A stretch of DNA of 64,000 nt from Tropicibacter sp. R16_0 (lineage in GTDB: Bacteria > Pseudomonadota > Alphaproteobacteria > Rhodobacterales > Rhodobacteraceae), in contig NZ_JAGHRE010000001.1 in the NCBI RefSeq assembly GCF_017743935.1, forward strand, positions 103,683 through 167,682, written 5' to 3'. The notes beneath the pieces were generated by a model. That model was not told the origin of the DNA. It worked only from the letters and a program-made list of their open reading frames with translations, and did no database searches. The first letter of the stretch is position 1. The number at the start of each line of letters is the position of its first letter. Both the position numbers and the translations under genes were made by a program. Shown piece after piece: positions 18,701 through 26,425 of this stretch.

Positions 18701-20619
18701 CGGTGACGTTGCGGGTGGACGATGGCACTGGGCTGTCGAACGCGCGGGCCATCGACGCCACCCGCGTCACCATTCGCGCGCGTCCCTTGGCGGATGCGGG
18801 CGGCAACCGTGATGTATGCTCGGGCGAGCCGATCCTGTTCGACGCTTCGGACAGCGCCGATCCGGATGGCGGCTTGCTGCTTTATGAGTGGGACTTTGGC
18901 GATGGCAGCAACTCGGATCTGATCAACCCGACAAAGACCTATGAGCTGCCCGGGGTTTATCCCGTAACCCTGACCGTGCGAAACGAGACAGGGACACAAT
19001 ACGGAACCGACATAGACCGGATCGCGGCCCTGGTGCGCGAGGGGCCGATTGCCGATGCAGGGGGCGACCGGACCGTCTGTTCAAACCAGCGGGTGCGGTT
19101 TGACGGCTCGGGCTCGACCGATGCAGATGGAGCAGTCAACGCGTTCTCGTGGACCTATGGCGATGGCAACACCGGCAGTGGTGAAAGCCCGGTCCATATC
19201 TTCAAGCGTCCTGGCACCTATGCGGTGACCCTGACGATCACCGGCGAGGCGCGTGGCGCCTGCAGCCCGCTCGACAGTGACGTGGCCAATATCACCGTGA
19301 TTGCAGCCCCAACGCTTGAGATCTCGGGATCGGACCGCGCGGCGGCTGGAATGCCTGCAAGTTTTGCTGCGGAATTGGGTCAACTGGGTGGCGCGCAGGC
19401 GCAGGGGTTCACTTGGGAGGTCTCGGATGGCACCACGATGGAAGGCCCGGAGTTGGTCCATACCTTTGCTGAGCCGGGCGAGTATTTCGTCACCCTGCGC
19501 ACCAATTTGACCGGCGGCACCGAAGGCTGCACCGATCTGGCGGTGGTGCGCAAGGTGGTCGTCAACGCCGCCCCCGTCCCTGCCATCGATGTGGTGGCCG
19601 AGGTTGCCGTGGGCGAAGAGGTGCGCTTTGACGGCGGCGGCTCGACCGATGCGGATGGGGCAATCACCCGCTTCCGCTGGGACTTTGGCGACGGTGGCGC
19701 GGCGGATACCGTACTGGCCTCGCACCGGTTCACCGAGCCGGGCGACAAGACCGTGGTCCTGACCGTTTGGGATGACGCGGGCGTCGGCAACTCTGAGCAG
19801 AAGCTTGAAAAGGTTATCCGGGTGACACCTGCCCCTGTGGCCGGATTGGTGGCCGACGGCGCCGTCTGTCCGGGCGTAGACACGCCATGGAGCGTGAATG
19901 TGGCCGACGGCACGCAAGTGATCTGGACCTTCGGTGACGGTACCCAGGCCCAAGGGGCCACGGTCGATCACGTCTTTGCCGCCCCGGGCCAATACCCTGT
20001 TCGGGTCAGCATGGATGACGGGCGCGGGTTACTCAGCAGTCAGCGCAACGAAGAGACCTATGTGCGGGTCAATTCCGAACCCACGGCCCTGGCCGGCCCT
20101 GACCGGATCGTATGTCCCGGTGACACGGTGACGTTTGATGCAGGTGCCTCGGGTGACCTGGACGGAAAGATCACCGATTGGAGCTGGGAGTTCAGCGATG
20201 GCGTGATCCTCGAAGGAGAGCGGGTCGAGCGTGTCTTTGACAGCCCGGCGGATCTGATGGTGCGCCTGCGGGTGCGCGATGACAGCGGCGCGTTTGGCTG
20301 TGACGTCGGCACTGATGCCGCGCGGGTTCTGATCAACTCGGCCCCGGTGGTGGATGCCGGTCCCGACCGCACGGTGCCGGTGGGGGCCGCGCATGACGTG
20401 GTGCGCTTTGCCGAAGAAAACGCAAGCGACCCGGACGGGCAGGGCACGCAGGTGACCTGGGCCTTTGGCGACGGGACCGAGGCCAGCGGCGCCGTGGTCC
20501 GGCACCGATATACGACGCCAGGCAGCTACACCGTGACGGTGCGCGCGCAGGACAGCACCGGTCTGGTCTGTGGGATTGGTCGTGACACTACGACGATCAC
20601 CGCTGTGGCACGAGAGTGA
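15766..20619 (+). CDS. giant exported PKD-repeat protein
   Basis: A 1617-residue protein. Residues 1-24 are a signal peptide (MWWKKGCAAAALAMILSPIP...). Residues about 25-310 are a non-repetitive N-terminal domain of unknown type. From about residue 315 to the end there are about fifteen PKD domains, each marked by a W-x-F-G-D-G-like core: YDWDFGDGNTS, YGWTFGDGG, YRWSMGDG, YIWDFGDGA, WLWDFGDGG, YIWTFPDGQ, FRWEFDDLG, YEWDFGDGS (twice), FSWTYGDGN, FTWEVSDGT, FRWDFGDGG, VIWTFGDGT, WSWEFSDGV, VTWAFGDGT. There is no sorting signal, transmembrane anchor or autotransporter barrel at the C-terminus. PKD domains bind proteins or glycans at the cell surface. The start at 15766 has AGAGGGGAACGGAAC before it. 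Likely one operon with the LysM/FecR gene and the cyclase. Confidence 0.9.
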   Translation: MWWKKGCAAAALAMILSPIPLVAQVATVSDGLLVVYGPQAPAREGDVDRREQVFFSIPADLKDRVYVRIFDPEVGGDNDFTYGGPGDSETTFRVFGGAGAYTDADRPEPVADGAREPRLIPYDPVTQPGKLIREKAWGADRATDGRWVSLGALRARQGEIVEGRAYFRIDVQGSKGNDGNGYTLGVSLSRDRARAPQGLEMFSYRPTVRWSAGATATQVWFTRKTDGPFQVQSFDGANGELALVTDYGDLGLRISGQNFWTSDTVDTDETNLAISLLGGFETPNDVTLAVFDAAGDPVPLDMPPKLAPEPSRPTAVGTGQPLADCRSVAFDGSQSIGLTPLGYDWDFGDGNTSTEPVVAHRYADPGRYTARLRVLDPGTRPGRGDEVTVPVHVRNAPVAVPGTDIVVAPGQTVEFDGSNSQPSDSPITGYGWTFGDGGKAEGARTAYVYKTPGQYRAVLRVRDDSTHPCNVGLATRRVVVNFAPVAEAGTDQSAIVGQTVIVSGGASYDVDGLINTYRWSMGDGTVLEGETVTHQYAESGSYQVLLTVIDDSGVANNLATDGMRIEVNAPPEPTFTIPDRPVSVSELAMLDGSASSDADGQILSYIWDFGDGAMGEGPKVDYAWTRAGEYTVTLTVEDDSGTASALQSFSRIIRVDAAPVADAGPDQFVTASEVSFSGGGSIDPDGTVTEWLWDFGDGGTASGQNVKHAYLRPGTYEVALTVRDDSGAPLNTDRATMQVTVNATPIADAGPPQVVAPGEEFVVSGRASVDPDGEVADYIWTFPDGQTVRGLRAAHTINEPGLYRIGLVVRDNFQGGAAEDESEVFITVNAPPVAVAGADRLIAPGDTLQFDAGQSFDSDGQVTNFRWEFDDLGDPLEARTVERHYPTPGVWSAQLVVTDNSGVLNSTATDDMTIRVNHPPVAEAGPDIDTDKLYVAFDASQSKDADGDALMYEWDFGDGSPAAYGTQVTHVYPRSGVFPVTLRVDDGTGLSNARAIDATRVTIRARPLADAGGNRDVCSGEPILFDASDSADPDGGLLLYEWDFGDGSNSDLINPTKTYELPGVYPVTLTVRNETGTQYGTDIDRIAALVREGPIADAGGDRTVCSNQRVRFDGSGSTDADGAVNAFSWTYGDGNTGSGESPVHIFKRPGTYAVTLTITGEARGACSPLDSDVANITVIAAPTLEISGSDRAAAGMPASFAAELGQLGGAQAQGFTWEVSDGTTMEGPELVHTFAEPGEYFVTLRTNLTGGTEGCTDLAVVRKVVVNAAPVPAIDVVAEVAVGEEVRFDGGGSTDADGAITRFRWDFGDGGAADTVLASHRFTEPGDKTVVLTVWDDAGVGNSEQKLEKVIRVTPAPVAGLVADGAVCPGVDTPWSVNVADGTQVIWTFGDGTQAQGATVDHVFAAPGQYPVRVSMDDGRGLLSSQRNEETYVRVNSEPTALAGPDRIVCPGDTVTFDAGASGDLDGKITDWSWEFSDGVILEGERVERVFDSPADLMVRLRVRDDSGAFGCDVGTDAARVLINSAPVVDAGPDRTVPVGAAHDVVRFAEENASDPDGQGTQVTWAFGDGTEASGAVVRHRYTTPGSYTVTVRAQDSTGLVCGIGRDTTTITAVARE

Positions 20620-20670
20620 GAGGTGGAATTATGAAGACGTGGTTGGGGATGTGAACTAGGATCGGCGCCA

Positions 20671-22383
20671 ATGAGATTCCCTTTGCGCCTTAAATTCTTT
20701 GTTTTTGCTGTTTTGCTTGCCATCGGTCCCCTGGCCTTGGTCGGGCAGAACCTGACTCAGCTTTCGCGGGATGAACTCAAAAGCGCGGCCAACGAAGATC
20801 TGACCACCGTGGCTGCGCAATTGCGCACGGCTTTTGACAACACGTTCGAAGGGCGTTGGCTGACGCCGTTGATGGTCATTCGCAACGGTGTGGACAGCAA
20901 CGAATTGGGGGTGCCGCAGAAAGTGTCCCTGCTGACCCTGGGGTTGGAGGAGCTGCCCCAGGTCGTCGCGTTGCAATTGTCGGTCGAAGGCTCGGATCTG
21001 CCCATCCTGGTCACGAACGAGGGGTTTGCCAATAAACTCGCACAGGCCGGGTTGGATCCGGTCGGGACCCTTGCGACCTCTCCCGATCTGATCCGTGCGT
21101 TCGCAGGCACGGGCCAGTTCGGCCGCCCCGTTGTGAACCGGGTGCCCGAAACCGGCGATTGGCTGGCAACTCTGGCGCTGCCGCTGACAACGCAGATCGC
21201 GGGGCGTCAGGTGACGATGGCGGCCAAGATCGAACTGTCGATCCTGGGCGAGATGGTGCGCCGCCACCCCTTTGCGCAGCGCGGCGAGATCTCGATCGTC
21301 GATCAGGCCGGGCGGCGGGTGCTGGGCGACAACCCGGAATTGTTGATCCAGCGCCAAATCGTGGCCTCGACCATGCCGTTGATCGTGGCGGGCGCGCGGG
21401 CCGACGCGCTGGAACCCTATGTGCGCCCCGATGGTATGGCGATGCTTGGGGCTTATGCCTTTCCCGACTGGTTCCAATGGGCGGTGATCACCGAGTTGAG
21501 CGAGGACAACGCGTATGCGGTGGTCAATGCCATCACGCGACAGATCCTGATCGTTGGTCTGATCGGCTTTGCCATCGCCGCCATAGGGGCGTTGATCTTT
21601 GCCCGCCAGCTGACCCGGCCGATTTTGGCGATCGGGTCAGTGGCGGAAAAGGTGGGCGAGGGGGATTTTGCCGCGCGCGTCGAAAATGTCCGGGCGCGGG
21701 ATGAGATCGGCGATCTGGCGCGCCGGATCAATCAGATGATCAGCCATCTGGGTGAGCGGATGGAATTGATGAAATTTGTTTCGCACGGGACAATGTCCGC
21801 AATCCAAAAGGCAGAGACCGAGGGGATGGAGCGCGGGGGCGAACGTCGCAAGATCTCGGTCATCTTTACGGATATCCGCGGCTATACGGAGTTTTCGGAG
21901 CGGGTGCCGCCAGAAGTTGTGATTGAAGTGCTGAACCAGTATTTCGATGTGCAGGCCGACATCGTGACCGAGTTTGGCGGCGATGTGGACAAGTTCATTG
22001 GCGATGCACTTGTTGCAGTTTTTGAAGGTGATGACATGGAATTGCGCGCGGTGGAGTGTGCGGTGGGGATCACGCACGCCATGGCGCGGCTGCTCGAGCA
22101 GCATCCCGAACACAACCTTCATGTGGGCATAGGCGTGGCCTCGGGTGAGGTGGTGATGGGGGCCATGGGGGCACGAGATCGGATGGACTTTACCGTGCTT
22201 GGATCGACCGTGAACCTGTCAGCCCGCCTCTGTTCCAAGGCCGAACCGGATCAGGTGTTGGTCGATCAAACCACCCGTGATGCAGCGCTGGATAGAAACG
22301 GAGTGACCTTTGAGGCGCTCGATCCGATCCCGCTCAAAGGGTATGCTGACCCGGTTCCTGCCTTCTCTGCCAGACGCGCGTGA
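20671..22383 (+). CDS. membrane adenylate/guanylate cyclase with HAMP domain
   Basis: A 570-residue class III cyclase. A transmembrane helix near residues 8-28 (FFVFAVLLAIGPLALVG) and another near 290-312 (ILIVGLIGFAIAAIGALIF) enclose a periplasmic sensor of about 260 residues; a HAMP domain follows (RQLTRPILAIGSVAEKVGEGDF...), then the catalytic domain. Catalytic hallmarks are present: FTDIRGYTEFSE (metal Asp), GGDVDKFIGDALVAVF (second metal Asp and the Lys typical of adenylate cyclases), and DFTVLGSTVNLSARL (Asn and Arg of the transition-state pair). It should make cAMP in response to an envelope signal. It lies 51 bases after the PKD gene and upstream of a protein with a cyclic-nucleotide-binding domain, suggesting a dedicated signalling pair. 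Confidence 0.92.
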   Translation: MRFPLRLKFFVFAVLLAIGPLALVGQNLTQLSRDELKSAANEDLTTVAAQLRTAFDNTFEGRWLTPLMVIRNGVDSNELGVPQKVSLLTLGLEELPQVVALQLSVEGSDLPILVTNEGFANKLAQAGLDPVGTLATSPDLIRAFAGTGQFGRPVVNRVPETGDWLATLALPLTTQIAGRQVTMAAKIELSILGEMVRRHPFAQRGEISIVDQAGRRVLGDNPELLIQRQIVASTMPLIVAGARADALEPYVRPDGMAMLGAYAFPDWFQWAVITELSEDNAYAVVNAITRQILIVGLIGFAIAAIGALIFARQLTRPILAIGSVAEKVGEGDFAARVENVRARDEIGDLARRINQMISHLGERMELMKFVSHGTMSAIQKAETEGMERGGERRKISVIFTDIRGYTEFSERVPPEVVIEVLNQYFDVQADIVTEFGGDVDKFIGDALVAVFEGDDMELRAVECAVGITHAMARLLEQHPEHNLHVGIGVASGEVVMGAMGARDRMDFTVLGSTVNLSARLCSKAEPDQVLVDQTTRDAALDRNGVTFEALDPIPLKGYADPVPAFSARRA

Positions 22384-22396
22384 ACGGGCCGAAATC

Positions 22397-22618
22397 GGGG
22401 GAGCTCCCGCGCCCGGACGATCCCGATTGCGTCGGCACCGCCAACGGCCTTGGGCCGAGCGCCGGGCATAGCCCGGCGCGGGCCCGCCAAGGGGCGGGCT
22501 CCCGTCAGAGGAAGTCCCATATGGTTGTGGCCAGACACAGCCGCCGAGCGCAGCGAGGCCCGGCCCAACGGGAGGAGGTGTCCCGCAAGGGGCATCGACG
22601 ACGGGCGGGAGTGCCCCC
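22397..22618 (-). repeat. structured intergenic repeat, copy A (inverted)
   Basis: One of five related intergenic elements in the window, here in reverse orientation. On the minus strand it reads from a CTCCCGCCCGTCG-like end through CTCCCGTTGGGCCGGGCC, a GCCGGGC/GCTCGGC hairpin, a variable middle, a 9-bp GCGCCGGGC/GCCCGGCGC hairpin with a 3-base loop, and the block CGGTGCCGACGCAATCGGGA to a GGGCGCGGGAG end. It lies between the 3' ends of the convergent cyclase and DUF3307 genes. By its 3' block (GTGCCGACG) it groups with copy D. Confidence 0.85.
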
Positions 22619-22654
22619 GGATGCTTGAACAGAACAGGTCTCTTTGATCATGGG

Positions 22655-23050
22655 TCAGGCCGCGTAGCTTACCCAGGCCCAAGTCATCGCCACATAGGTC
22701 AGGTTGTGCAGGCATTGATCCAGTCCGACCGCGCGCCAGAATGCGCCTTGGGTCGGGTTCAGTGCTTTTTTCTCGGAATAGCTGGCTTTGCCAAAGTCAA
22801 TGTTGAAATGGACGATCCATTCCAACGCCACAAGCACGGCAATGAACGCCAACGGCGCGCCCATGATCAAAAACACGATGATCGAGCCCAAGACATGCAC
22901 GCCTGCATGCATTGCGCGCCCCATGTGCCAGTATTGGCAGCGCCCAGACAACATTTTTGGCGTCTGCAGATAGAAGTCCGCAAACATATGCTTGACCATC
23001 AGCAAGCTAAACAACAACAGCACAGAGCTGACCAGTTCAGGCAAAGCCAT
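22655..23050 (-). CDS. DUF3307 domain membrane protein
   Basis: A 131-residue integral membrane protein with about four hydrophobic helices. The N-terminal KHMFADFYLQT motif is the hallmark of DUF3307, a family of small membrane proteins of unknown function. The remainder includes HAGVHVLGSIIVFLIMG and ALEWIVHFNIDFGKA, with a DxxK-type acidic/basic pair also seen in the family. It converges with the adenylate cyclase gene across repeat copy A and is divergent from the ABC/cNMP gene, 127 bases away. No role can be assigned; its position inside the cyclase/ABC block may be coincidental. Confidence 0.85.
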   Translation of the reverse strand: MALPELVSSVLLLFSLLMVKHMFADFYLQTPKMLSGRCQYWHMGRAMHAGVHVLGSIIVFLIMGAPLAFIAVLVALEWIVHFNIDFGKASYSEKKALNPTQGAFWRAVGLDQCLHNLTYVAMTWAWVSYAA

Positions 23051-23177
23051 CCTCCCGAGTTTTGCCGAGAATCAGCTTATGCGCATATTTGGCCACCTGC
23101 AAATGAACTGGTTCACAGACGGGGCAAACAATTCGTTCGTAAATCCATTTGCCTGCAAACCGTGACGCAGAGTAGGT

Positions 23178-26100
23178 TTGACCGGTAATGACGAGGTTCG
23201 CCACGTTTGGCATTCGGTCGCGCTGCAATTCAGGAACAGACCCATAGAACGTTCGATATTTAGCTTTATCTGGAAGTATTCGAAACGCGACCAGCTGATT
23301 TTGCTGGCGGTGACGACCACACTTTTCCCGTTACTGTACCTGACGCTGGAACTGCCCAAGCGGATCATCAACGACGCCATTGGTGCGGCAAGCTCCACGA
23401 TTGATGTGTGGGGCTACACCTTTGATCAGGTCACCTTTCTGGGCATCCTGTGTATCGCCTTTTTGCTGTCGGTGCTGGCGCACGGGCTTATGAAAATGCG
23501 TATCAACACGATGAAGGGCGTGCTTAGCGAACGGATGTTGCGCCGGTTCCGCTATCAGTTGATTGCGCGGATCATGCGCTTCCCCCAGCCCTATTTCGAA
23601 CGCGTCAGCCAGGGTGAAATGGTGTCCATGGTCACCGCCGAAAGCGAGCCGATGGGTGGTCTGATGGGTGACGCTATCAGCCAGCCGGTGCTGCAAGCCG
23701 GGCAGATGATCACCATTCTGTCGTTTCTGTTCCTGCAAAGCTTCTGGTTCGGGCTGGCCGCTATCGCGCTGATCCCGTTGCAGGCCTGGCTGATCCCCAA
23801 GCTGCAAAAGCAGATCAACCTGCTGAACAAGACACGCATCCAGGAGGTGCGCGTGCTGGCCGCTCAAATCGGTGAAAGCGCGGCGGGTGCCTCGACGCTT
23901 CGGGCCAATGGCGGCTGGCGCTATCGTCGGGCGGCGATCACGGATCAATTGGGGCGGCTGTTCGATATCCGCTTCGAGATCTACCAGAAGAAATTCTTCA
24001 TGAAGTTCCTCAACAACTTCATCTCGCAGCTGACCCCGTTCTTTTTCTTCTCCATCGGCGGCTATCTGGTGCTGCAGGGTGCGGTGTCTCTGGGCGCATT
24101 GGTCGCCGCGCTTGCGGCTTACAAGGATCTCAGCAGCCCATGGAAGGAACTGCTGACCTACTACAACCAGACCCAGGACATGTCGATCCGGTGGGAGGTG
24201 ATCCTGGACCGCTTTGCCCCGCCCGGCATGGTGGACGAAAACCTGTTTGAAGGAGAGCCGGAGAGCCGCCCCAAACTGGACGGAGACATCGAACTGGATC
24301 ATGTCTCGGTCCGGGATGCGGATGGCAATCTTGTATTGGACGATCTGACGGCAACTTTGCCCGGCGGGGGCACTATCGGTATCGCCGCCCCAAGCGAAGA
24401 GGACCGCCGCGCCTTGGCCGAATTGCTCACGCGCGAGATCATGCCTGCAAGTGGCTCGGTGCGGATCGCCGACAACAGCCTGTCCGAGTTGCACCAGGCG
24501 GTGATCGCGGCGCGGATCGGCCATGCCACCTCGCGGCCCGTCATGTTCCAGGGCAGCATCGGGGACAACGTGATGATGCCGATGCGGCACCAGCCGCAGA
24601 GTGACAGCACGGACGGAAAGGCCTATCGCGAAGCGGTTCGGGCGGGCAACAGCGACGACCCCTTTGATGCAGATTGGCTGGACCCGCAACTTGCAGGGCT
24701 CGAGGATGAGGCCGCCCTGCGTGCCTGGTGGTTGCGTCTGGTCGAGGGGATGGGCTCGGGCGCGGCACTGTTCCGGCGTGGGGCAGAGCAGAAGTTCGAT
24801 GCTGCCGATCACCCCGAACTGGCTGAACGACTGATCGAATTGCGCCCCGTCGTGCAACAAGCGATGAGGGACGCCGGGCTTCAGGCGCAGGCATACCTCT
24901 TTGACCCCGATGCCTATAATCCGGCGCTACCAGTGGCGGAAAACTTGCTCTTTGCCACACCAAGGGTGGCATTTTCGCAAGACATGATCGCCTCGCAAAG
25001 TGAATTCCTTGCCCTGCTGCGTTCGCTGCATGTGGATGAAACCCTGGTCCGTTTGACCCAGGATGTGATCGACATGCTGCGCCAGATTTTTGGTCTGGAC
25101 GGCACCGATCATCCGCTGTTCCGCAAGCTGGGGCTTGAGGTCAAGACTTATGAAACCGCCGTCGAGCTGGTCGAAAAGACCCGCACCGATGGTGCAGCGG
25201 CCCTGGATGACACCGAGTTGGCAAACCTGCTGGCCGTGCCATTCCGCATCTCAGCCGATCAGATCGGGCCTGCGTTTTCAGACGAGCTCAAGGCGCGCAT
25301 TCTGGAAATCCGGCGCGGGCATTCGGCGGAACTGTTGCAGTCTCTGGATGGTGTGTTCACGCCGCTGTCGCCGGACAGCTATGCACCGGGCCTGACGGTG
25401 CTGGAAAACGCTCTGTTTGGTAAAGTGAGCGAAGTAGGCGGCGCCAAATCGGATGAGCTGCGCAAGCTGATCGCGGATACTTTGGCCGAGCACGGCGCAC
25501 AGGCGCAGGTGATCGAGCTGATTTATGATGTCCCGGTTGCCTTGGGTGGCACCAACCTGCCGGCCGTATTTGCCGAACCGCTGGCCTTTACCCGTGCGAC
25601 GATCAAGAAGCCCGATGTGCTGATCCTGGACAAGGCGCTGGACAGTTATGACATGGACACGCAGGTGGCGGTTTATCGGAACCTGCGGGCATTGTTGCCT
25701 GACACGACGGTGATCTATTTGAACGATCAATTCCAGTCGCCGGGTGTTTTCGACGTTTTCCTCGAGATCCAACAAGGCCGGATCGTCAGTGAAGAGGCCC
25801 AGACCGAAGCTGAAGAAGACAGCGTCGCCTCGGCTGATTTGGCGCGTAAACTGCGGGCCTTGGAGCAGACGCCGTTGTTCTCAGGTCTTGATCGTCGACA
25901 GCTGCGGCTGCTGGCCTTTGGTGCGCGCTGGTATGATGCCAAGGCGGGCGAGGTGGTGTTCCTGAAGGATGATGAGCCCACCGACGGTGCCTATATGATG
26001 ATCGACGGCGAGGCGGGCCTCTACCTGCCGCAGGATGAGGCCGAGGATCAATTGATCGCCAAAGTGGGCGCTGGAACCTTGGTGGGCGAGTTGGGCTTGA

Positions 26101-26252
26101 TCCGCAAGGTGCCACGCGCGTTGTCGATGGTGGCGGAAACCGACATTACCTGCCTTCGTATCGGGGAAGAAGAGTTCCTGGCTGTGGTCGAAAACGATGC
26201 GGCGACGGCGTTCAAGCTGTTGCAGGTGGTTGCAGGCTACGTTTCGAACTGA
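23178..26252 (+). CDS. ABC exporter-like protein with degenerate ATPase and C-terminal cyclic-nucleotide-binding domain
   Basis: A protein of up to 1024 residues. Residues about 30-335 form an ABC exporter transmembrane domain with several long helices. The nucleotide-binding region (about 365-870) is degenerate: the Walker A position reads GIAAPSEEDRRAL without the GxGKS/T lysine, the signature reads LGGTNLPAVF instead of LSGGQ, and Walker B LILDKALDSYD has Lys in place of the catalytic Glu. About 300 extra residues lie between the Q-loop-like GSIGDNVMM and the signature. Residues about 890-1024 are a cyclic-nucleotide-binding domain whose phosphate cassette VGELGLIRKVPRALSM keeps the Glu and Arg. 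The first in-frame start is TTG 23178; no in-frame ATG exists nearby, and ATA 23244 is where the conserved sequence begins. Probably an effector of the neighbouring cyclase. Confidence 0.88.
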   Translation: MTGNDEVRHVWHSVALQFRNRPIERSIFSFIWKYSKRDQLILLAVTTTLFPLLYLTLELPKRIINDAIGAASSTIDVWGYTFDQVTFLGILCIAFLLSVLAHGLMKMRINTMKGVLSERMLRRFRYQLIARIMRFPQPYFERVSQGEMVSMVTAESEPMGGLMGDAISQPVLQAGQMITILSFLFLQSFWFGLAAIALIPLQAWLIPKLQKQINLLNKTRIQEVRVLAAQIGESAAGASTLRANGGWRYRRAAITDQLGRLFDIRFEIYQKKFFMKFLNNFISQLTPFFFFSIGGYLVLQGAVSLGALVAALAAYKDLSSPWKELLTYYNQTQDMSIRWEVILDRFAPPGMVDENLFEGEPESRPKLDGDIELDHVSVRDADGNLVLDDLTATLPGGGTIGIAAPSEEDRRALAELLTREIMPASGSVRIADNSLSELHQAVIAARIGHATSRPVMFQGSIGDNVMMPMRHQPQSDSTDGKAYREAVRAGNSDDPFDADWLDPQLAGLEDEAALRAWWLRLVEGMGSGAALFRRGAEQKFDAADHPELAERLIELRPVVQQAMRDAGLQAQAYLFDPDAYNPALPVAENLLFATPRVAFSQDMIASQSEFLALLRSLHVDETLVRLTQDVIDMLRQIFGLDGTDHPLFRKLGLEVKTYETAVELVEKTRTDGAAALDDTELANLLAVPFRISADQIGPAFSDELKARILEIRRGHSAELLQSLDGVFTPLSPDSYAPGLTVLENALFGKVSEVGGAKSDELRKLIADTLAEHGAQAQVIELIYDVPVALGGTNLPAVFAEPLAFTRATIKKPDVLILDKALDSYDMDTQVAVYRNLRALLPDTTVIYLNDQFQSPGVFDVFLEIQQGRIVSEEAQTEAEEDSVASADLARKLRALEQTPLFSGLDRRQLRLLAFGARWYDAKAGEVVFLKDDEPTDGAYMMIDGEAGLYLPQDEAEDQLIAKVGAGTLVGELGLIRKVPRALSMVAETDITCLRIGEEEFLAVVENDAATAFKLLQVVAGYVSN

Positions 26253-26254
26253 TG

Positions 26255-26278
26255 GCTTGCGCTTGCGCTTGCGCTTGG
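26255..26278. repeat. short tandem hexamer repeat
   Basis: Three exact GCTTGC hexamers followed by one GCTTGG, beginning 2 bases after the stop codon of the ABC/cNMP gene. Simple-sequence tract of the kind that can change length by slippage; no function is evident. Confidence 0.6.
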
Positions 26279-26425
26279 GCGCGGTGTGGCTAATTTGAGG
26301 GTGCCGATTGGGCGGCACCCGGGTCCGCGGACAGCTGTATCAGCACCCATAGACTGACGACGCATCATGCGGTTTTTTCTCTCCTCCGAGGAGCGGGCCA
26401 ACGGAGACATGAGTGAGGAAACCCA

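Noticed and set aside
17017..18999. 660-codon open frame antisense to the PKD gene
   Set aside because: Long antisense frames are expected opposite GC-rich, repetitive coding sequence; the translation is low-complexity Arg/Gly/His-rich with no domain, and the plus-strand frame is clearly a PKD protein.
22380..22647. Small open frames within repeat copy A, and similar ones in B-E
   Set aside because: They are translations of the repeat itself (Ser/Arg/Ala-rich strings that recur in different frames) and are not conserved as proteins.
23331..24860. 509-codon minus-strand open frame opposite the ABC/cNMP gene
   Set aside because: No start context or domain; the plus strand has a recognisable ABC protein.
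26300..26400. Hairpin GGGTGCC/GGCACCC and a TTTTTT run as terminator after the ABC gene
   Set aside because: The T run is about 60 bases from the hairpin and not adjacent to a stable stem, so a rho-independent terminator is not supported.
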